DNA from: Lingula anatina
Lineage: Eukaryota; Brachiopoda; Lingulata; Lingulida; Lingulidae
DNA length: 26,669 nucleotides
Assembly (NCBI RefSeq): GCF_001039355.2
Contig: NW_019773827.1
Span: forward strand, 15,316 to 41,984
Reading direction: 5' to 3'
Position numbers and translations under genes: made by a program. Numbering within the stretch: position 1 is the stretch's first letter; every line of letters begins with the position of its first letter. The notes under the pieces are model-generated. The model was not told the origin of the DNA. It made no database searches and saw only the letters and a list, made by a program, of their open reading frames with translations. Below, in pieces: positions 1 to 9,765 of this stretch.

Positions 1-139
1 ATTGACAGTCTCTTCAGATACATTACAATGGAATGTTTCCACATTGCACTTGCTGAGTTACTCGGTGATATTTTCATTTTGTGTCATTAATTTGAAAGTT
101 TTTGTCTAGATGAACTTTAATTTGTGCATATAAACAGTG

Positions 140-150
140 TATATAAAAGG
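140..150 (+). promoter_or_regulatory. TATA-box-like sequence
   Basis: The string TATATAAAAGG matches the TATA-box consensus well and lies about 40-50 bases upstream of the ATG at 190. If real, it could drive a short transcript starting near 170-180. The ATG, however, sits just after a good splice acceptor (CTGTAG at 181-186) and the protein begins in mid-protease, so the match may equally be chance in AT-rich intron sequence. Confidence 0.2.
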
Positions 151-186
151 ATATTACAGAACATACCATGCTGTAAAATTCTGTAG

Positions 187-1925
187 GAAATGGTGAGTGA
201 AACAGCTGTGGTTAAACGACAAAAGACAGAAGAAGTGAAATACATGTATCAAAAACTACAAGGTGCTCCTGCTTCCTTTGACTGGAGAAAAAGGGGAGCA
301 GTTCCACCAGTTACAAATCAAGGCAGGGATGCTACTGCATATGCAGTTATAGGTGATAGTTTTATTGTAAAATTTGATAAAACCATGTTAAAATAATAAT
401 AATAATAATAGTTTTATTTTAAAATGAAAAAGATTATTGAAAATATGATATCTGAAGGAATACTAATGCATCAAAAAGAATATATCCACATGCTGTAATT
501 TATTACATTATGTGATGTTCTTCAAAGCTATTCCATTCATGTATTTTTTTTCAGACAGCTTATATGGTTACTTCAAAATCAATACTGGCCATGCGGTTGC
601 CCTGAGTGTCCAAGAGACTTCTGACTGTTGCACAAGAGGACACCCAATGGGGAATCCCTTTGCTTGCATTAAGAAGCTGGGTGGACTATGCTCAGAGGCA
701 GACGTACTATCCTTATAATGCTTCTAGTGGAGTATGTCACAGCTCTTCTTGCCACCCTGCTGCACAGGTGAGAAACCTAAAGCAACATGAGGAAATGTTG
801 ATATTCATGGAGATTTTTTTCATACAAGTGATACAAGGCATATTCCTCTAACATAATGTTATATCTAATTGGTTGCGTCTTGACCAAATTACCACCTAAA
901 GAGTGATGTCATTAATAAAAAGTGTTATCTGAAAGAAGCACGTGGTGAGTTCTTGTGAATGATAAGTTACACATGAATAAGACCCCATCAATTATAACAC
1001 ATCCAAACTTCTGTTACCAATTTATTGAATTGAAATGTCAAAAAAGAGAGAATTATTCAACTTGTATCTGTAAACACTTGATACACACAAACAGGTAAAG
1101 CAATGGGTACATCATGTCATATTTCATTACACAAAATTATTAAAATTTTTTAAAAGAAAATTAACCGTGCGGTATTGCAATATATGTAATATAACATCTT
1201 CACAAACATGATTTTATTTTCTGTTCAGATCAAAGGATCAAGATCAGTTTTGCGAGGCAATGAGACAGACCTTCTGCTTGCTGTTCTTCAAAATCCTGTG
1301 GTGGTGATGGTTGATGCTAACCATGCTTCATTCATGCTTTACAGGAGTGGGGTGTTTGTAGAGCCAGCATGCAGTCGTATACGATTGGACCATGCTCTCC
1401 TGTTGGTTGGGTATGGGAGTATGTCTGGGAAGGATTACTGGATCTGTAAGAACAACTGGGGTGAGAGCCATTTAATTTATTCAATATTTCAGGATCGGAA
1501 TAACATTTGTAAAATTAGACTGTATAATAACTTTATATCAATTTGGTGCCTTGTTCGAAAATGTCCCAATGGCATATATTATGTGTAAATATCTTGCACA
1601 GTTAATTGTGTTAAATAAGTGACACCTCTGTTCTGAAAAAGGTTAAAAATGCATTTGGTTAATTTATCTCTAGTGGATGTAAATTTTCATTGATTAAATA
1701 TTGCATTTTTTTAATTATTTTTCTTGTTTGTCTCACAATGTTGTTGAATAAGAACATTTCCTTTGACAGTTAACTGTTTCTAAATGTGTATTGTACTATA
1801 TAATATCAATTTGCTTATCACCAGGAACAACTTGGGGAATGGACGGTTATATCTTGATAGCCAGAAATGTAGGCAACATGTGTGGGATAGCCACAGCAGC
1901 CAGTCTGCCTATTTACAGACAGTAG
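187..1925 (+). pseudogene. Papain/cathepsin L-type cysteine protease (C1A), 3' part, probably inactive
   Basis: Four exons with consistent splice sites: 187-352, 555-767, 1229-1460 and 1825-1925 (TAG stop). Together they cover the mature domain of a peptidase C1A protein, normally a lysosomal or digestive endopeptidase. Family landmarks are clear: FDWRKRGAVPPVTNQG at the mature N-terminus, TGHAVALSVQETSDCC, a YYPYN block, LDHALLLVGYG with the catalytic His, KNNWG with the catalytic Asn, then [12 protein letters not shown] and [10 protein letters not shown] at the end. The oxyanion-hole Gln is kept. The active-site segment reads NQGRDATAYAV where the family has NQGxCGSCWAF, so the nucleophile Cys is Ala and the neighbouring disulfide Cys is Asp. 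Two residues also seem to be missing just after it. In exon 2 the frame changes by one base near 704, between SEAD and YYPYN. Signal peptide and inhibitor propeptide are not in the window. A pseudogene is most likely; an expressed pseudoprotease with a sequencing error at 704 is the alternative. Confidence 0.8.
391..410 (+). repeat. (AAT)n microsatellite
   Basis: About six AAT units lie in the first intron of the protease locus, just after the exon ending at 352. No function is suggested. Confidence 0.8.
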
Positions 1926-3280
1926 CAGAGTCCCGTTTCAGAATGTTTTAACATTAAAAATAGAAACCATCTTCAGAAAACCTGCTTTGAATCTTAGCCA
2001 ACTGAGTAGCGCTTCACAATGAATATTGCAGCCATGTTACTTCAATTTTAGTTATGCAACTAGCAAGCCTTTATTATCTTACACTGGTTTTACTGACAAT
2101 GGCCTTTTTAGATATATTGACTACAATTATTGTTAGCACATCTTTTCAGCAGCCTTATTTGATAAATTGTCCAACTCAATGTTGTTGACTGTTAAAGTTT
2201 GTCAGTCTTTGCCAAGCTCAAAAACTTCAATACTTATGCAAATTGGTATCAAAATCTTACCCATCGTTACAGTAAGATATTGATCAGACATTGATTTAAT
2301 ATACTAAACATATGTATGTACTTGCAGAGATTTATATATTTTCAGCAGCCTTTTTGGCACTGCTATAGCAGCCGAATTAAGTTGTCTTACATTCAGATGC
2401 TAAAAAAAAAAAAAAAAAAAAAAACTTTTGAAGTGTTTTTGATGATTATTTGAGTAAAGTTGATACTTAATGATAAAGAAAAAATTTAAAATTTGTGTCA
2501 GGGTCACACTGGGATACAGGAAAAGTTAACAACCTTTACATAATTTTTAACAAACATACAAAACTATTCAAGGGTTGTTAAAACTTTTCAAAGGCAACCT
2601 TATGTGATATGAAAAATTAAAGTGTATCAATTTTCATGTTGTACCTGTATGGTTTTTATCTAATTATGAACACATCCTGTGATAATCAATTGCAACCAAA
2701 CATTCACGTGATATGCAGAGCTCAATCTGCTACCTTATCATTTTGAATATAGATCAGAATGGAGCATGTAGTGTTTTCGGCTGGTTTCCCAATTCCTTTG
2801 GCCTCAGCAAATTTGGACATAAATAAAAAGATAGACCATTTTAAAATAACTGTATGATATTTTTTCAATAAAAAGTTGTATTCATGGTACAGTTTCAAAT
2901 AAAACCAACTAATTTAAATCATATGTGTAATCTTATTTATTTACCAAAATCATTTAAGTTCCTTGCATGGTTTGATAAATATGACAATGTTCTTTCTTTC
3001 AATTTCATATCTTGAATCCATGGTAATATTTACCTGCCTGGCTACACAAGTATGTAGTCTGTAGCAACTGTATTACATATAGTTATAGTAAAAATCCAAT
3101 CAATTCTCACAGTACAACCGTCTCAAGGAAGCACGTAAGAGGCAAGCTGTTCTTCCCAAGATATGACAAACGACTTTCATTTTTCTAACCCTTCCATCAA
3201 TAAATAGATATTCTCTACCCAATATTCTTTCATGTACTATGAACACGCTAAAGAAATGTCAGAAATTTCCCAAAGTTTTA
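1926..3280. other. Tail-to-tail intergenic region with both 3' UTRs
   Basis: No coding exon was recognised. Possible poly(A) signals for the protease locus on the plus strand are ATTAAA at 1953-1958 and AATAAA at 2822-2827 and 2867-2872. For EIF3M on the minus strand, AATAAA (plus-strand TTTATT at 2936-2941) would give a 3' UTR of roughly 340 bases. A run of 23 A lies at 2402-2424. The phrase TTTTCAGCAGCCTT occurs twice, at 2143 and 2339. Confidence 0.6.
2402..2424 (+). repeat. Poly(A) tract, 23 bases
   Basis: An uninterrupted run of 23 A in the intergenic region. It could be the tail of an old retroposed copy, but I see no recognisable body upstream and no target-site duplication, so a simple homopolymer is the safer reading. 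Confidence 0.9.
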
Positions 3281-6200
3281 CTAAGCCTGTTGAGATGGCT
3301 GCTGGGCCTGCTGTGAAGCTAATGTGCTCAGTGAATGCAAACTGTTTCGAACACGGCTGATGCTGCTCTGCCAGTACTCAAGCTCTTCTCTCAGCTGTTG
3401 CCATTGCTGTTTGCCAAATGTACGATGGGTTGTTGTGCTGATCAAAACTTTTCTTTGGATTTGGTCAATCTTGACGCGGACAGCCTTGGTTCGTACAACT
3501 GAAGAATGCAAAAAAGTTTCATTAATTATCAAATATCTGCAACATTCATTTAAATGTGTGTCTTTGTATTAATGGTGCTTCTACTACCAAAAATTAAATA
3601 CACACTGTATTTTTCACGACACTGATTATCATTAAATCTAGAATGTCATTGAGGATAGTTTGTAAGTAAGATTGAAAGCACTTCATAATGTAAAACGAGA
3701 TCAAAAAATCTTTGGTGTTTAAACCACTAGGCTTAACTAGCATTGCTTAGAATGAACAAATTTATGTCATTATCAACATATCAAAATTGTTTTCCCCCCT
3801 CAACACTGAACTTCTTGAACATCTTATTCTGATGTTTCCCATATTTTAAATGCAGCAAAGGAGACCTATACGGCAGTATCATTAAAACAATATTGTAGGT
3901 TCAGCTCATATCAGTACCACTGTGTCTTTCAGAAAGAGCATTAAAAAAATTTTTTTTGACTTAAGAGGCTAAATAATGAGCCATGAAATACATTTCCATC
4001 TGCCATCAATGGACCTTGATCACAGGAATGGTGATTTTGTGCTTGAGTGTGACACCAAGGAAATTGTCATTTAGTCTCTAAATCAAGAAAAGCTTTCATA
4101 TTCAGGTATGAGCCATTTAGTGAAAAAGTCGGAAAATATAGCATGGGTCCAGGGGGTTGCCAAGGCCACTGATTTTTTTTGGCTCCTCATAAGTTGGAAA
4201 TTCACCAAAAGTCAGAAAAATCTCATCCCTGAATATTATCTACAGACAAAGAAAAACTTCTTTCACAATAATTTCAGACGTATACCTCCTCTACCAGACA
4301 TACCATCTATAATGAAAGGCTCAACCTCCTCCTCCCCAATCTGCATCTCTTGCTGGATAGTATCAAGATCAATCTCTTTCTTTCCCTCTGCCATCTGCAT
4401 GAATGTCAGAATTCTCATCTTGAGTAGATTTTCTTCATGTGATAAACCTTGTGGAATTGAAAATCTGGGTCAGTTTCATCGCAAAAACAGAGAGAGATAA
4501 TTATTGAAGTGGAAATGTTCAAAGGCAGAAATACATGCACAATATCCATGTTCTTAACACTATTTATTCATAGGGACATTTAGCTATGTATTACTTTACC
4601 AACGCCTGTGAAAATTCCATTAACTTACTCAAAAAATTATACATGGTCCTTTGACTTTTCCTTACTCAAATGGGAATTAATCATGAAAAAAAGTTTAATG
4701 GACAGAAAAGTTCTGTTGCACTATTTACCTACCAAGTGAATTCACAAAATCCTTGTGTTTCTGGTAGAAGTCGAGGTAATGTGATAGTTTGCCTGATACA
4801 AATATGGTCAAAAGCTGAAATAATACAAAATGGAGTTAAAATAGTAGTGTAATACAATCCATGATCAGTAACTACATTATCTCTTTTTATTTTAAATTAA
4901 TTATTAAAATCATGATTTCATGTCCAATGAAAGATTATTTTTATCTGTAATGTTTGTGAAGTGCACACTTGTTCTTTGAAAGATGTCAACTAACTGCATT
5001 GTGCATTTTGCAAATATCGACATATCTATTTCACAATATATAAGATCATACAAAAAGACCCATTTTAACACATTCACACGAGATAAGCCTGCCAAATCAC
5101 ATACCCAGACAACCAAAATGATGAAGTCAAAGGCCCCATTGAATTTTTTTTTCTGGCCTAGGTTATTTATGGGCTTTGTCTGATGAAATAACTCTATTTC
5201 AAAGATGGTGTTAACTTCAAGACCAAAGATGGTGGTTCAGTTTGATCCAGGATAAATAACAGCAGTCCACTGAAATTGACACTTAAAAAAATGACCCCAA
5301 CATTTGCATTTTCAAGTGGACTACACAATATTAAAACCTACATTGTGAATAGGTTCCCCTTCCAGGAATTTAACTGGCTTGAGTGTCAAAAAATGATCCA
5401 ACAAATATGTACCAGGGTCTGCTAGACAGGTTACTATGCACCTAAAATTATGAAAATTCATTAAACACTTTTCTTTTCTTTTAGTTTCATATCAATACAA
5501 CAGTGCCTAGTGTTTATATTGTAAAGTAGTTTATTCTGTACATTTTACTGATAGCTTTCCAAAAACAAACTTTCCAAATATTTTATATATAAAAGCTAGG
5601 AAAGTCAAATACATCCCTGCTGAAATGCCTGATTTGTAACTATTAAATTTTGTAAGTGTTATAACTGCTACCATAAAATTATGACAGAATTCTTAAAATC
5701 TGAAAAAATTGCTTACTTCTGAGCATCATCCCTGGCCTGAGATGCATTTTCTTTTGTATACGTCCCCAGCAGTTCTATCATAGTCTTTGTGGCTTGTTCA
5801 CTAGAAAAGTAAAAGGAAGAATAAATTCATTTTATATTACAAGTTGTTATACACAATCATAACATCCTATTAACAGTATAAGTAGGTAGTCTTTTTCCTG
5901 TTTGGTTAGGATACAAAACTAACTGTAATCTCAAGCACTGAGATATTTGCTCACAAGGACAAAGGCAAAAATAAGGCTGTCAAGAGATCATACAATATAG
6001 CATTTAACATTTTAGTATATTTACAACAACGCTGAGAAGTAGATGTGCATGACAAAATACAAGTCTTATGTGACATAAAAATATGGGACCATTTTTCAAT
6101 TCAAAATGGACCACACATGGACAGATCACTCATTATCATGCAGTTTAAAAGAACCGATTGAATAAAACTGACAAGTTAACATTACATTACCTCTGTTTTG

Positions 6201-8384
6201 CTGCTACAAATGCCTCATAGAGGAGTCTGAGAATGTTCTGGACTTTCTGTGTGGGAATGTCCCATTGGGCCACCCATTCTTTGATCTAACAAACAAATAT
6301 GTAAAAAAATAAAAGCAATATATGTAAACTGCAAAACGAAATATTTTCATCATAATGCAAATTGGCACAGTTTATGATAAAACTACTGCAAGGACTGTGA
6401 CTTTCTTTTTACATAATCACAACTTTTTTTAATTAACAGAGCACCAGTCAATGCATGGAACATGTACAGCAGCTAAATAAACACTAAATATAAATAACCT
6501 TAGGTTATATTACCAATGCACTCATATTTTAATATGAGCTAACTAAAAAGTAATCTCGATTCCTTGAGTTCTGCCAACCTCTTCGCTCTATCATGAATAC
6601 ATGTGTACACTTACCTGGTCCAAATCAGTAGGTATAGCACTCAGCAGATCACAGGCAGTGGCCAGTTTGATCATGCTGGTATATACATGATACCTGTAGT
6701 TAGACCTCTCACCAAGACCATGGAATAAATTGGACAGTCTGAAATGAGATTGAGGATATTTTTTAAAAATTGATAATGGCATAATAGGGAGTCTGGTGTG
6801 AGTTTCAAAATGCATTAGATTCTGGCAATATATCGAGTTTGTATTTAAAGACAGTTTCAAATTTAGTCAGTCTAAAATCTAAGGCTGGATAATCAATTTT
6901 TAAGGGTTTTGCACAAAAAAAAAACTTTGATGCAAAAAACAAGATTACAGAAGATTATGGAATCTATTTACACAGAATAGAAAATTGATTTCATGGTCAA
7001 TCAGATAAAGTAAAATCAGATGAATCTCATTTGGGATTTTCACAAACAAATGCAATCTTATCTGGCCAAATACTTATTATATGTTTGTTAAATGTTTTTA
7101 TGCACACAGACTGACACTCACACTCGTATCCTTGCTCCTGCATGTTTGTCCCCAGCTGGATATTTGACCAATTTTTCACAAAGTGCCAGAACAAGTCCTT
7201 CTGATTTGTCTACTGGGATTAATAAGATCAGTGACATGATACTGTTTAGGACACTCTCCAACTCTGAAATATAAATAATGATAGTCAAGTTATATTCTAA
7301 CAAAATGAGATCATTGAAGTTATATGACAATTTAACACACTTTATCATCAATACTCTCTGTTATGATACAAACAAGACAATTCTATGACTGTTAATCAAA
7401 ATACGTAATAACAGAAGACTTATCATTCAACATTTTAAAATGCAGGTCAATTAAAAGCAACAAGAACCAAAGGCTGCAATTAAAAACAACCTGTGTTATC
7501 AGGATTTGAGGTGTTAAGGTTACCAAGTTTACCAAAAATAGTGACAAGGTAATATCAAAATTGAAATTTTGAAAAGAATACTAGAAACTTGAATCATGAC
7601 AGCTAAATCATAGTAATCTTGGCATGCCATTAGCTTATTACCTGCTTCATTATTTGCCTCTTTTAAGCACACTTCACATGCTTCTATAATTTGGCGCAGA
7701 TCATTCAACAAACCACCATCAGAATTTTCTTCAGAAATTTCAGCTCCAAATGACTTCAAATACTGTCTAAGCTCAGTTGTCTGAAATATAAATAAGGCAT
7801 GAATTGAGGGAGTTATGTGCATAACAAACCATTTAGTAGTATAAATATCTTCCAATAAAACTTTACATTTGTACTACTATAAAGTAACAAAGTGCATAAA
7901 CTTTACTTGTTGGTAAGCCTCTTGTTCGTGTTCTTTTTATTTCACTGGCCCAGAAGCTAGAGCAGACCCCCCCCCCCCACATCTTGCCCATAACTGGACA
8001 GCATTTACAGATAAATTCCACCCAGGCTAGAGGTATCAATATCAATAATACACTTACCTATAAACAAACCCTTTAAAATTTAAACAAACATGTACTGATA
8101 CACACATGACAAAGACCAAGATTTGAAGACCTTTGAGCATATTAATTTAAGCTATTAAATGGGCTGAAAACGCCATGCCACACTGTCACACACGTTACAA
8201 TACATGTACATAGACTTCTCTACTTCTGAAGATATTTGAGGTAAATCAGACAGGAAACACGGTGACCATGTGGACTTTCATAAAGTGTACATATAAATGA
8301 CGTTTTCTGCAATATAAATGTTGACATTCCGAGTCACAATACCTGGTCAGCCTCGGCAATATCGATAAAAGCCGGTACACTCAT
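3281..8384 (-). CDS. EIF3M: Eukaryotic translation initiation factor 3 subunit M
   Basis: Ten coding exons on the minus strand, from the start: 8384-8343, 7780-7642, 7263-7122, 6738-6615, 6285-6191, 5800-5717, 5441-5342, 4814-4733, 4447-4304 and 3498-3281 (TAG). All junctions are GT-AG and frame-consistent, giving 389 residues against about 374 in vertebrates. eIF3m is a PCI-domain subunit of the eIF3 complex, which binds the 40S ribosome during cytoplasmic translation initiation. Recognised blocks run in order: MSVPAFIDI at the start, [71 protein letters not shown], and in the last exon VVRTKAV (residues 318-324) and [13 protein letters not shown] (341-353), the end of the PCI/winged-helix part. 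The C-terminus adds a short Gln/Ser-rich tail after residue 377 that I do not recall from vertebrate orthologues. The start has A at -3. Its ATG is 95 bases from the divergent synthetase ATG. Introns (about 190-800 bp) hold nothing I recognise except a 12-C run at 7967-7978. Confidence 0.96.
7967..7978 (+). repeat. Poly(C) run, 12 bases
   Basis: A 12-base C homopolymer in EIF3M intron 1, unusual in this AT-rich sequence. A second long G/C homopolymer (14 G) lies at 17231-17244. Both lengths may be imprecise in the assembly. Confidence 0.85.
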
Positions 8385-8479
8385 CGTGAACCTTCCACCA
8401 TGCGGGAAATCCGGAACGAGGTTTCTCATCTTCCGGTTCACGGTCGCATTTTTATTTCCGGTTTCATCAGTGTGACAGC
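8385..8479. promoter_or_regulatory. Bidirectional promoter region between EIF3M and CARS1
   Basis: Only 95 bases separate the two start codons. The stretch is richer in G+C and CpG than its surroundings and has no TATA box. It carries CCGGAA at 8411-8416 and TTCCGG at 8431-8436 and 8456-8461. The middle one reads ACCGGAAG on the minus strand, close to the ETS-family (GABP-type) consensus common in TATA-less housekeeping promoters. Both 5' UTRs must be short, overlap, or start inside the partner gene. Shared control of the two translation genes is inferred from this arrangement. Confidence 0.75.
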
Positions 8480-9765
8480 ATGGCAGACAGCCAAGGTATG
8501 TTTATATGAAATATTTCCTGTTTAATATTGAACTAAACTCTATTGCAAGATTTTTCTAACACATTATTTCGTGTGAAGGTTGATTTGATTTTATAAAGCA
8601 CTTAATGAGTTCGATCATTCCAGAATTGTTATGTTAGCAGTGTACATATGCACAACTCGAGCAAGATTTGAAGCTCGTGCGAAATAATAGATATATGTTG
8701 TTCGCCGCGTTTAGTTAACTGACAATTTGATACTGAATTATGCGACTATATTTAGGACATAATTTAAAGGCCCATAGCAGTATTTGTGAGGTGTGTGCAG
8801 ATCAGATCAGACAGATCAGTGGTGATCGGTTAAGAATGAAGATTGCAATCTGCATTGTCACATTTCACTTTCCATATCCCACACCAAACTAAAGTGAGAA
8901 CTACTGCTGCAGTGTCAAGCACATAAAAAAAAAAAAAGTGATACTGTTTCAAAGTTCTTTGTCAACTTCAGCCTATAGAGGGAGTCAGAAAAGAATACAT
9001 GCTTTAAGCACTGGGAATATGATACTGGTCATGCCTTATACTCAAACACATTTCAAAGACGGAGCATCAGGCACTGAAAAATAACACCTGTTTGATACAG
9101 GTCATCTCCAGTCAACCAGTGAAATTTTCCAGCTATGGTGACAAAGTTTTCTGTCCAAAACATTTTTCTGTTTGTTCATTCATCCAAATAAATCATTCAG
9201 CATATGAATAAAGTATCCAGTTGATAATGGCTTATTGAGTAGGTGGTTGATTAGAAATTGGTTTGAAATGCCATCATATTGATAAAGCCTTATGCAGCAA
9301 GCAGTTTTCCATTTTAGGCTCCCAAAAACCTGTACTAGTTCATCTTTTTATAAAAGTTACAATTGACAGACTTTAATCTGTTTAATTTCCCCTGGTTGTT
9401 ATTATCACTGTTGTTGGGAAACAAGTTTAAGTTCACTCTGTTCATTAGGCATTAGCCAGAGGCAATTGACAGTGTAAAGAGACAATGGACTAGTAAAAAA
9501 AAAAAAAACTTGAAATTTTACATCTCACTACCTGTAGCTCACTTTTAGACCTTGAGTGCCCAAAGGGCTAGTACATGTACATGGAATCAAAAAACGTTTT
9601 TGGCACAGATTGGAAGTTGAAATGTTTTGCCAATTTAGCTAAGATAAAGAAGAATATATGGCTGATACAGTCCATTGTATAATGCATTGATTTTGCTTTT
9701 AGGAAAAACAAAAAGAGTCCAGCCAAAGTGGAGTCCTCCAGCTGCTACTGGAGTTGCTCAGCTGA
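8400..9765 (+). other. Possible upstream ORF overlapping the CARS1 start
   Basis: An ATG at 8400 has an A at -3 (CCACCATGC) and lies 80 bases upstream of the CARS1 ATG in a different frame. Read through exon 1 (to 8495) and on into exon 2 (from 9703) it stays open for 52 codons, ending at TGA 9763-9765 and overlapping the main start. It matters only if transcription starts upstream of 8400, which the sequence cannot show. If it does, CARS1 would rely on leaky scanning. Confidence 0.3.

Noticed and set aside
18-72. Possible extra upstream protease exon between CAG at 15-17 and GTGATA near 73
   Set aside because: The one open frame (TMECFHIALAELLG) does not look like the inhibitor propeptide, and the phase cannot be tested.
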